Source: Hydnum rufescens UP504
Lineage: Eukaryota > Basidiomycota > Agaricomycetes > Cantharellales > Hydnaceae
Direction: 5' to 3'
DNA length: 64,000 nt
Assembly (NCBI GenBank): GCA_014904985.1
Contig: MU128948.1
Span: 25,174-89,173, forward strand
Below, in pieces: positions 24,106 through 33,597 of this stretch (its first letter is position 1; each line of letters begins with the position of its first letter). The translations under genes were made by a program, and so were the position numbers. The notes under the pieces were generated by a model. That model had not been told where the DNA came from. It searched no databases and worked only from the letters and a program-made list of their open reading frames with translations.

Positions 24106-24605
24106 CTCGGAGCGCGCTTCCGGAGGTAAAAGTCCGTGATGCGTGACAGAGCCTACGGTCCAAATAGGATACTACACGGGATAGGAATCAAGGCCGCAAG
24201 TCGCATGAATGTGATTGGGACGCCAAACACTTCGAATCTAGGCATAATCGGGCTACAAACTGTGGTAGAGGAGGAAGACCACACGGAAAACAGCAACGAC
24301 TGCCATAGCTCAGGAAGACTGGCTGTAAACAGGGGTCTTCATGGTGGTCATTGGTAGACGAAACTGGAGAAACAAAAAAACAAGGAGCGAGAGCACGTGA
24401 TCATTCCTATTGCCATTGATTTGCAAATATTCGGAGTTATCCGTGCACTACCCTCCTTACTTACGTAAGAGTTTGGGAAGCGTACCCCCTGTCCGTCCAG
24501 TGGTTTTCACGGAATGGCGACAGCAGAGGTATCGCTGGATGGGTACAAAACCTTATTCGACCCGGGGACGTGCACCAAGAAAGGTAGCTAAAGCTTATTC
24601 TGCCC

Positions 24606-26059
24606 ATGTGTATTTGCCTGGATCACCACTCGGATTGTACAGGGTTATGTCCCGTGAGCAAAACACAGAAGGGGACAACGTTCGATACTTACTCCCTATA
24701 CTATGGTGTGTATCCCTTCATTCTGCTTGATTCTGTAACCATGTACACGAGCCGGCTTGCAGAAATTCACGGAACGGGCACTGAAAAACTCGTGTTTATT
24801 ATGGGGTATGAATTGCCGTTTTTCTGTCGCATGATCCTCCTCTTGAAAGCTGGTCCCCATTGCCTAGACTCAATAGTACATCCTTTGGATGGGATAGGCA
24901 AGTGAGACATTTCTCCCACAATAGAGCATATCAAGTCCTTGTCTTCGACAATCGCGGCGTCGGGAACAGCGACTCACCCTGGGGACCGTATACGTGAGGC
25001 CAACCCCTTGTCATTATCCTATATTCGCTATGATTTCGAATTAACGTTATTCTTGCATCGTGTACTGCTGCTGGCACAGAACGAGTGGCATGGCAGAAGA
25101 CGTCATCACTCTGTTAAATCACGTTGGGTGGACATTAGAGCGGCAATTGCACATCGTTGGTATCTCCTTGGGCGGTATGATCACGTTGGGTTCGTCTACG
25201 CTTTCTCCTGCAAGTGTATCGAGTTCTCTCAAGTTTGGCCTGCTCATGATATCCCAGAGCTAGCAACACGCATTCCTAATCGAATCGCAAGCGCGTCTCT
25301 CATTGCTACCAGCGCTGGAGGGAGTGTATTTTCCAATTTACCCCAGTATGTCACGCCGTATCATTGCCAGCAGACGGTCCCTAAACGTCATGTAATTCCA
25401 TTCTTTGCAGTGGAAAGGGTTTACAACCCTCGCGAGGCAAGCCCTCACCATTGACGTGTCCTCTCCCTCGTGAATACGGCTGATTGCCTGTCCCACATAG
25501 GCTTACACTGGTGGCGTCCCCCAAAGAGAAGATCCCGCTGGTAATGGATATGCTTTATCCCAAAGCGTATTTGGAGAGCCCGGTACCCAATGACCCAAAG
25601 AGAAGGACCTACTGGGATGTCCAAGTTGAAGTATGCTCTCGATCAATTAGGACTCAACCCACACAAGATTCGTTACCACCTACTGATGGGCATATCTCTC
25701 CACAGAGCGTTTTAGACAGACTGGAGGTGACTCGCCCACAAACGCTTGTAGGAGCGATATCCCAAATGTCAGCCGGACTAACACATCACGTCAATGCCGA
25801 TCGCATATCCGCTATCGCACGTTCTATACCCAGAATCCTCATCCTCACTGGAGACTGGGACAATCTCGTCGATCCCAGGAACTCGAAATGGATGAGGGAT
25901 TGCATGATGGATGCGAGCAACGGGGTCGAGTACTTGGTGTGGGAGGGCGTAGGACACGCCATCCCGTTGCAGGAACCAGACAGGTTCAACGAAGTTTTGG
26001 ACCGGACTATAACTGAAAGTCTGATAATGCTGAGGAGGGGAACGCCCCGCAGGGTGTAA
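24606..26059 (+). CDS. Alpha/beta-hydrolase-fold protein
   Basis: Splicing gives DTYSLYYEIHGTGTEKLVFIM, then GLNSTSFGWDRQVRHFSHN, VLVFDNRGVGNSDSPWGPYT, TSGMAEDVITLLNHVGW, the nucleophile elbow VGISLGGM (Ser), ELATRIPNRIASASLIATS, SQMSAGLTHHV, the acid region LILTGDWDNLVDP (Asp) and GVGHAIPLQEP (His). This is the epoxide-hydrolase/haloperoxidase-like branch; the substrate cannot be told. At least six short introns are seen. At 25341-25344 the exon ends in CCCC; one more C would give NLPPWKG, the expected joint, so a base-call error or frameshift lies there. The 5' end is uncertain: the frame upstream of DTYSLYY begins at an ATG at 24606 with unconvincing text. A dead, truncated copy sits at 20659-21057. 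TAA is at 26057-26059. Confidence 0.7.
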
Positions 26060-26358
26060 TCAATTGGGGACGGTATCACTTATTCGTTCTATGTCCCTCG
26101 CACCGAGATTATCTATGACTTTCGTAGACTCTTGTAAATCCCTAGTTTGTCTTCGTTCTTAATGTGATCATATCCAGCTTCCGCATGATCTCAATGAACT
26201 GGTGACAATAAACCAGCACAGCCTGTTCTGGAGAAGAATTGCAGACAGACGTTTACACAAAGCGCGATTGAACCAGTACCAACTCTACAAGGCAAAGCGT
26301 GGGGTGCAGGGAGGGAAGAAAGAGACACGAAGAAGATAGCTGGTCCGCCCCATCATCT

Positions 26359-27123
26359 TCACGTCGTCTTCTTCCCTGGGGCCTCCAGCATCTTTCCAAT
26401 ATCACTGCCTGCAAGTGGTCGTTGAACATGAAATTATGTGCACGATCGTGATCAATGGAACTCACCCCTTAGCTTGACTCCGAGCACGCGCTCAAGCTTC
26501 CCGAGAATTTGTGGATTGGGAATAGCCTTGCCGGACTCGTAGTCTTGCAGCACGCTCTGCTTCTCGTTGATTTTGGCGGCGACATCCTTCTGCGTCAATT
26601 TGAGTTCTGCTCGCCGTGAGCTGATCGTCTACAGAGTGTGCAAAGGGAGTTTACAGGGTCATGTGCCATGATGAGCAAATGCAGTGTGGGGGGTCGGAGG
26701 GCGATGCTGACGCGTACCTTGCCAACAGTAGGAGCAATCTTCGCTGGAGGGGCGACTTCGTTCTCGCGGTCCAATTTTGCGATGCGTTGATGATCAGTTC
26801 CTTTGGTCAAATGGTCAGACATTAGATCGCATGAAGAGTCATATTGAATACAAACCCATATGAGCTTTGTTCGCCCCGGCAGTGATTTTCTTGTCAGTAG
26901 ACAGGATGGCTCCTGTCCGCCGGGCCTGCCATGATTATTTTCAGCACGGTTCCCAATAGTTCTAGGGATAGGAAAGGAGGATTACCGCTGGGGAGGTGAG
27001 TCAGAATGGGCACGGGTAACAGTACGTTTTGCAGAGCTTACCATTGATGTCAGACTCATTCCTTGCCACTTTGGGTGCGCGAGCCTTCTGTCCGATAACT
27101 ACTTTGGTGTCCCGATCATCCAT
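26359..27123 (-). CDS. MBF1: Multiprotein-bridging factor 1 (MBF1)
   Basis: Transcription coactivator bridging TBP and bZIP activators; also helps ribosome quality control in fungi. Exon 1 (27042-27123) codes [19 protein letters not shown] ... ESDIN; later exons give [31 protein letters not shown], then the Cro/C1-type helix-turn-helix ([40 protein letters not shown]) and the end [19 protein letters not shown] at 26359-26361. To keep frame between exon 1 and exon 3 (starting 26925) two bases are needed: a CG at 26986-26987 is flanked by perfect cag and gtaatc splice sites, giving N-A-A-R-R as in the family. This is a 2-nt microexon. Divergent from MET8, with 100 bp between start codons. Confidence 0.92.
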
Positions 27124-27223
27124 TGCGATAGTGAATTGTCAAGTTTTGTGGAGGTGGAAATGCAGTGTTTATATTATGGCGGACTCAACGCCGGCAGTCC
27201 CCGCTTACTAGAACGCACTGGAA
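27124..27223. promoter_or_regulatory. Bidirectional promoter space, MBF1 / MET8
   Basis: Only 100 bp separate the two divergent start codons, so the core promoters must overlap. A tttatattatgg stretch near 27168-27179 is the only AT-rich, TATA-like feature. Function is inferred from position. Confidence 0.4.
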
Positions 27224-28180
27224 ATGACAGAATTACCTCCACCTCCACCGCCACCTCGTCTAGCCTTTCCGCCGATTGAATACGGCGGTTCACTCTTACT
27301 TGCATGGCAACTCCGAAATAAACGGGTCCTCATCGTCGGAGGGGGCGAGGTGGCTGCCGGGCGATTACGCAGTGTTCTTGAGGCAGACGCGTTCGTAACA
27401 CTTATCGCGCCGTCGTCCAACCTCCACCCAGAAGTTCGCTTCAGAGTTTGGTCTGACCCTCGGGCTACCTCCCGAATTACATATCACGATCGTAATTTCC
27501 ACCTTCCTTCTCCTTCCTCGCCCGTGGTTGAAGACTCAAGCGAACCAGACGACCTTGAGGGAATAGATGTCGTCTTGACAGCAATAGACGATGTCGAGAC
27601 GAGCCGTAAAATATACGAACTCGCCCACGAGCGTCGCATACCCACGAATGTGGCGGACATCCCCCCCTCATGTGACTTCTATTTCGGCTCCCAGATTCGT
27701 TCTGGCCCATTACAGATAATGGTGAGCACGAACGGAAAGGGTCCTAAATTAGCTAGCATAATCCGGAAGCGCCTCGAAGGCCGCCTCGAGGAGCTGGGTG
27801 GGAAACGAGGACTGGGTGAAATCGTCGAACGGGTTGGTGCTCTTCGGGAGAGATTGAGGGAACGTGCGCCAGATGTAGGAGGCTCGCTTGGAAAACGTCG
27901 TATGAGATGGATGATCGAATTATGTGATACCTGGTCGTTGGAAGAGCTCGGCGAACTTGACGATGTAATGATGGAACGACTTCTTGACGAGGGGTGGGAA
28001 AAGGGCGGAAAGGTTCCTTCTTTCCTGTCTATGGGTGGTGTCCGAGCTGTTGGACGTGATTGGACGGGACGCATCGTTGAGTGGGCCAGTGTTGATCATG
28101 CGGTCCATCTCGCTGTGGGGGTCACTGTAGGAGCAGTTGTATCATTTGCAGTATGTAGGCGATTGATGCCCACCACCTAG
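27224..28180 (+). CDS. MET8: Siroheme synthase, precorrin-2 dehydrogenase/ferrochelatase
   Basis: Met8-type bifunctional enzyme: NAD-dependent oxidation of precorrin-2 to sirohydrochlorin and iron insertion to make siroheme, the cofactor of sulfite and nitrite reductases. The single-exon frame of 318 residues has a Pro-rich start, the Rossmann motif VLIVGGGEVAAGR, the dimer-domain signature NVADIPPSCDFYFGS and STNGKGPKLASIIRKRLE. A hydrophobic C-terminal helix (HLAVGVTVGAVVSFAVC) could anchor the protein; yeast Met8 lacks this, so it may mark a basidiomycete form. No frame break. Shares its promoter space with MBF1. Confidence 0.92.
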   Translation: MTELPPPPPPPRLAFPPIEYGGSLLLAWQLRNKRVLIVGGGEVAAGRLRSVLEADAFVTLIAPSSNLHPEVRFRVWSDPRATSRITYHDRNFHLPSPSSPVVEDSSEPDDLEGIDVVLTAIDDVETSRKIYELAHERRIPTNVADIPPSCDFYFGSQIRSGPLQIMVSTNGKGPKLASIIRKRLEGRLEELGGKRGLGEIVERVGALRERLRERAPDVGGSLGKRRMRWMIELCDTWSLEELGELDDVMMERLLDEGWEKGGKVPSFLSMGGVRAVGRDWTGRIVEWASVDHAVHLAVGVTVGAVVSFAVCRRLMPTT

Positions 28181-28355
28181 CTTGTATTTTACGTAGTATC
28201 GAAAGCGAAATCAGAGTTACAAAGACCAAACCGAAGGAAACCAAAATGATATAATAAGGAAGTAGATAGCCTCTCAACCACGGGATTATCCCGTGGTCTC
28301 GCCCTCGACACCCTACAAATGATAACGGGTCAACGGTATGGTCACACATAAGGGC

Positions 28356-30234
28356 TTATGAACGAACATATGAAATGTAATCAGGGCTCTCGCAAGCTTT
28401 GTACTCGTTCAGCAATTCTTCTACTGTCGCCCTGGATGCCCGATTAAATTATGAATGAAATGATGGGCGCACGAACAGAACCTTCACGCACCGGGATTCG
28501 TCGAATTCCTCCAAGCCGTTCTCAAACATCTTTTCCTTCTTATACTGATCTAGAAACGCGTTCCTCTTTCGCAGCCGATCATACTGATCAATGGACCGTT
28601 TGAACAGCTAGCGTGAGTCCCAGTGCAATGAGTATTTCAGCATACATCAACACGAAACAAGCAATAATTGAAAGCTCACCGAAGCAATACTCGTGTGATT
28701 GGCGAGCATCAATCCGCTCACCCGGTGATTTGCAGAAACGTAGGGTGATTTTCGGGTCAGGGCTACTTGAATCGATGCAGGACCCCAAGGGATGAACGTC
28801 GCCAGCTGTCTTTCGCGGATACGGAGGAGTGATTGATGAACCTGATAAAAATAGTGTATTATAAAATTGAGAGGAATTGGCCTTGCAGGGGAAACAGTGA
28901 GAGGACGATGTTTGAAAGACGTACGTCTGTTGGATCAACGTCGCCCTGGATAATGTTGAGTATGGAGATATAGCATGAGGTTTTGCTCGGTACTGTCGAC
29001 ACCATCCGGTTCTTGGGTTGCAGTAATCGACGCATCACATCAAGAACAGTTGTTTTTCGGACGGATTTGGACTGTGTGGTAAGAAACGTGTGAAGAAGAC
29101 CCGTGCGATTTCCGAAAAACCCCAACGCACCTTATCCACATTATCCATTGTAAATGGAGTATAGCTCGTCATGAGGAAATGGCATCGGGGGGTGGGAATT
29201 AAGGAAGCTATTATTCCCACAAGGTCGTTGTTCATGTATCCCGGATATCGTAACGTCTGGGTACTTGCAGCTATTACTGTAGACACCTGAAACGCCAGAG
29301 GGATCTACTTGAGTAAAAATTCTTTGTCTAGAACGACCACAGTTCACCAGTTGATTCGCTTGATCGAAACTCTGCACAGGCCTCAAAGTAGGATCCCCTA
29401 GATGCATTTTATCAGCGGTGAGCCGTGAGAGAGCTCCATTGTCGAGTACAACCACGGAGTCAGCGTGATTCACTAGTCGCTTCAACGCCAATAGTGAGTT
29501 GTATGGCTGGACGACAACGTCACCATCCTGTTGGTTAGGAAAGACGGAATAGGTTTGGATGAGCTTCTTTGGAAACTTGTCATTTAACCGTTCAAGCAGG
29601 AAGGAACCGAGGCCTGAGCCTGTCCCACCCGCAATGGAATGCATAATCATGAATCCCTCGAAAAAAAATACCTCGATAAAGGACGTCATTACGGATGGGA
29701 TTGTCAACGGCTCACTTCTAAGGAATCACTGCCTTCAGCTTCGCGATCTATCATTTCCATCAATTCCTCATAAGTGCGTTCTCCAGCGGAGTATCCTTGG
29801 GCCCAGTTATTACCAGCACCCCCACCGTCCTTGGAGACGAATATATTTTCGCGGTTGTACAGATTTGCGGATGGTGAAGTCAGAATATTGTTTATGACCT
29901 GGAGGCCAGAAATACGCGCGGGAAGTCAATACAGCTAATCTCATTGGAACAATGGACTTACTCGAGGCTCAAGATCCACCATGATGGTGCGCGGGATATA
30001 ATGCTCGTCGTCAGCTTGATAAAAGAATACGTCCTTACGGTCGCCTCCTTCTGTCGCCCAGTCTTCTAGAATGCCCTTCGTTGCTAATTCCATGCTCGGC
30101 ACACAGTCGTTGCCAGAATACGGATCCCACTTGAATACGACGATCTGAGAACAAGCGCCTGTTGTTGCACGCGCGAATTACTGACTTTGATTGCCGCATT
30201 GGCCCAGTTGGACCGTCACAATTTCGCGAGGCAT
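28356..30234 (-). CDS. Gamma-tubulin
   Basis: Nucleates microtubules at spindle pole bodies as part of the gamma-tubulin complex. ATG is at 30232-30234: [16 protein letters not shown], then [33 protein letters not shown], the GTP-binding [10 protein letters not shown] loop, [65 protein letters not shown], and the end [18 protein letters not shown]. At least eight introns. One frame break: CCC at 30074-30076 (GGG in the gene) should be two bases for SNEG|ILEDW to read through. The rest is highly conserved, so an assembly error is likelier than inactivation. The stop TAA is at 28356-28358. Convergent with MET8. Confidence 0.93.
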
Positions 30235-30555
30235 AGCGGTCTCAAATAGGCGTCAAGCTGTTGGGTCCCCCTCGCAGATTAAAAAGGCTATCTCTTAGAC
30301 CCAGTAGCGAAGGGGTGGCTGTAACTGGAGGACTCAACACCGGCACTTACCGGTTCAGCGTCCTCCCTGCACTACGGATGGCTTGAAGTGGCTGGTCAGA
30401 ATTATACCGCATGATACCTAGAAATTAAAACCAGTTCTCCATTCATTCCCAGCTGACCTCTGGCTGGCGGTTCCTGGGCATTACTATACGAACAGAAAAC
30501 ACGTGCTCAAAACTACCCAGAGTTTATTAAGGCACCGGGAGACGAGCCTTAGGAA

Positions 30556-30653
30556 GCCTTGGTGGTCTAGTCGCATGATTCATCCTTCGGGATTGTTCCC
30601 GCCCTTATTGGGGTCTTTGGATGAGGTCCCCGGTTCAATTCCGGGTCAGGGCC
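30556..30653 (+). tRNA. tRNA-Pro (CGG anticodon) with intron
   Basis: Acceptor arms GCCTTGG (30556-30562) and TCAGGGC (30646-30652) pair over seven positions, with discriminator C at 30653. The A box region is TGGTCTAGTCGCATGATT and the T arm is CCCGG-TTCAATT-CCGGG. The anticodon stem CATCC (30581-30585) pairs with GGATG (30619-30623). The loop reads TT-CGG-G, so the anticodon is CGG at 30588-30590, followed by a 26-nt intron (30592-30617) at the standard position after base 37. A TTTT polymerase III terminator follows at 30654-30657. Confidence 0.9.
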
Positions 30654-31092
30654 TTTTATGCTCCTGCAGATCCTGTAAGCCCTGAGCCACAATTTGGCCC
30701 TTTTGCACAGCTAGAGGCCAATCACCTGCCGCCTAGACACTTTTTGCCTGCGTTTTGCTAGGTTTGGTCATTGTGTGAACCAAAGGACCCGCTCGCCACA
30801 AATGCTCCAGTTACCTTTTTCTTCGGGCTTTCTGGTCGATTCGCTGCCCGCGCACTGTAACCATACGATGCCCCATGAGCTCGTCTTACCGATACGGCGG
30901 AGGGGCCACCGCTCTGACTCCAGGCAACTGAATTATTGTCAATTCTCAAAATGGCGCCCATCAACGCTCGAGGCCAGCTGACAATATGATTTCGGACAGA
31001 ATCCTCCAGGTGTAACTGCACTGCCGAGCGCTTGTTGGCTATCAAAATCGCAGCGAGTTAAATTCAAATGTGCCTGTTGCTTCCGCGTCATC
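30654..31092. other. Intergenic, no gene seen
   Basis: Space between the tRNA gene and NudC. Open frames on both strands are short and unrecognised. It holds the tRNA terminator and the NudC 5' leader. Confidence 0.4.
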
Positions 31093-32050
31093 ATGAGCTC
31101 CTCAGATCCTGTTCCAACACCAGTGGCTGCACTCGATGCACCATTAAAGAAACGCGATGACATGACTAAGGAGGAGAGAGAGGAGTTTGATCGTGCGGAA
31201 GCGGAAGAGAGAACAGGCTGAACAAGCCGGTTGGTTGACGATAAGCGCCATACTCATCTCTACGATCGCGCGACTGATTTTATGCGACTGCTCTGTAACC
31301 TCTATGCTGCTCTCGTATTCTTTAATGATTTCCTATTGGAATGAGCAGCGTTACCGTATCAATGGAGACAGGAACTAGGCGACGTTGATGTCACGGTCCC
31401 GGTCCCGAAAGGCACGCGAGCCAAGGATCTTGACGTGAAGATATCCAAGAAGGCACTGAGCGTTGGCCTGAAGGGCAAGGACAAGATTCTCGAGGGCGAG
31501 CTATGCAAGGACATCAAAGTGGAGGATAGCACCTGGACCCTCCGTAAGCGCCAGTTATCGAATCGTCTCTCTGCGTTGCCTCATTCACCATATCACGTCA
31601 CAGAGGACCAGTCGAGCCTGTTGATCCACTTGGAGAAAGTAAACAAGATGACCTGGTGGGAAAACGTGTTGACCCATCATCCGAAACTCGATACCACCAA
31701 GATACAACCGGAGAACAGTAAGCTTAGCGACCTGGATGGGGAGACTCGCGGCATGGTGGAGAAGATGATGGTATGTACTCATTCTCTCCATCTGTTCCAC
31801 GTAATTCACCAAATCTCCCCAGTTTGATAATCAGCAAAAGGTGAGCTGATAGGCGCTCACGCTGGTCCTTATTGACGCACATCCCACAGCAACTGGGGAA
31901 ACCGACATCTGACGAGCTCAAGAAACACGAGGTAAGTGATCGACATCAATCGGGTGTGACTTTGCAGCTCATGGGTTAGTGTCCTAGGCCCTGGCGCGCT
32001 TCAAAGCTCAACATCCGGAGATGGATTTCTCCAAGGCCAAGATCACATAG
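31093..32050 (+). CDS. nudC: NudC-family nuclear movement protein
   Basis: Dynein-pathway cochaperone needed for nuclear positioning in hyphae. The ATG at 31093 opens MSSSDPVPTPVAALDAPLKK and an acidic helix (MTKEEREEFDRAEAE). After splicing the CS (p23-like) domain follows: LPYQWRQELGDVDVTVPVPK, VGLKGKDKILEGEL, EDSTWTL, LLIHLEKVNKMTWWENV, then the C-terminal KPTSDELKKHEALARFKAQH and PEMDFSKAKIT. Five introns are visible. The frame slips at about 31198-31210 (gaagagagaac): one base fewer, or a GA pair more, is needed for AEAE-REQAEQAALPYQW. I take this as a base-call error. TAG is at 32048-32050. It ends 55 bp from the convergent uL4m gene. Confidence 0.88.
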
Positions 32051-32105
32051 CTGCATCGCTGGAAGGAGAATGAACGTAGCCTGCTGTACCAACGTCTGTT
32101 CAATG

Positions 32106-33283
32106 TCATGCATTATTGGCTCTGTAGTTGTACTTCCGAGATCGATGCTTTGAGAAGGATCTTAGGTGCACCCCGCGGGGCATCCGGTGTGACCAGGGGT
32201 GAAGCCACCTTCGGCAGGGGCTTCGCAATAGCCCGTGGTCCACATAGACCTCGGCAGAGGTGTCCTCCAGGGCATCACCCTCCTTCGCGAGCCATTCCGC
32301 GAAATAGCCCACCGCGTCGAGATCCAATATCAAACGTTTCCGACGCAGGGCTTCGTACACCGTCAAATCCTTGGCCAGCAATACATCCACACCTTGCAGG
32401 TTCCTCGTCGCCAACCGGAGCCCGTGCGGAATCGCATGCCCACCCACCAAGAAAAGTGTTTTATCCGACCATCTTACACTCCTCAGCTTTTTCCAAAGCT
32501 TGTTCGTCTTCGGGGTAGGCCATTGAAGGCTAGGCACGACCTCGAGAAGGTTTTCGCGTAACTTGACGCTAAGAGCCACGCGCATTCCCATCTCGCGAAC
32601 TTTGCGAGGAAGTTTGGTAGAGAAATCTCTTGGGTGTGGCCCGAACGCAGTTCCACCACCCTTGAGCATAGGGCTTCCCCTATCACCCAACCGAGCCGCT
32701 CCTCGACCCTTCTGCCTGGCCAATTTTCGGCCCGATCCTGCCACCTCGCCACGAGTTTTCGTCTTCGCAGTGCCTTGCCGAAGGGAATCGAGATGGTGGA
32801 CAACGCAAGCATGGAGAATATCGCGTCGGATTGGATGATCGAACACCGATGGCGCTAGGGCAACGACTTGACGGGTAGGACGAACTTCGCCTGGCTTTCG
32901 GGGGAGAAAAGAGGATAACCGAAGATATAACGGCTCTCGCAGTGCAACACTTGGCTGTTGGATGTCTGAGAAAACAAATCATTGTGGGCTTGCGACTGAC
33001 TGCAATGGAATGGTTTGGACTAACGAGAGAGTCGGTCATCTTCCCGCTCGGATTCCTTTGATTTTACGACCCAATCAAGGGATTCATCGACGTCCGAATG
33101 TTCTGCTGGAGGCAAAGGCGTCGAGGGTATCGAGTGGGATTCTGGGAGCTGAACAAACGTTGCAGAAGAGGCGCATCGCCCTGGCTGCGGGTGCATTGGT
33201 GATTGAATTTGACGCCCAATCATCACCATATAGCTTACCGTATTAACAATCCTTTGAGCAATCCGTCGAAGCCCACTGAGCAT
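32106..33283 (-). CDS. Mitochondrial large-subunit ribosomal protein uL4m
   Basis: The start ATG at 33281-33283 gives MLSGLRRIAQRIVN, a basic amphipathic mitochondrial presequence. An in-frame stretch starting gtaagc (54 nt) is probably an intron. Exon 2 reads RCASSATFVQLPESHS and acidic linker text; after another intron come FDHPIRRDILHACVVHH, the uL4 signature LARQKGRGAARLGDRGSP, GGTAFGPHPRDFSTKLP, KVREMGMRVALS and LTVYEALRRKRLILDLDAV. The protein tail is longer and more divergent than bacterial L4. Stop is at 32106-32108. Divergent from the kinase-like gene at 33598. Confidence 0.85.
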
Positions 33284-33597
33284 TTTGCATGAAAGCGATT
33301 CCCAGGCTCGGCAAAACCCGGGGTTCCACATCATCGTTGTGGCGAACGACAAGCGTGGGCTCTACGTATTCCATGATAGCGAGCAATGTCATTTCAGTGT
33401 GCCATAGCGTGGCTCCCACTGGACTTGCCACAGCGTTGCTTCGGCTCTGATCACACACACAAGAACAAAGGCGGCCACTTTTGAATTGCTTTAGCCCCTC
33501 GTGACGACCACTAGCCACAAAGCATGGTTTCGTACTGACCATTTCCTCGCCGCTACCTTTCCTCCTCTTCAAAATATCTTTTGTTTGACATTGTCCC

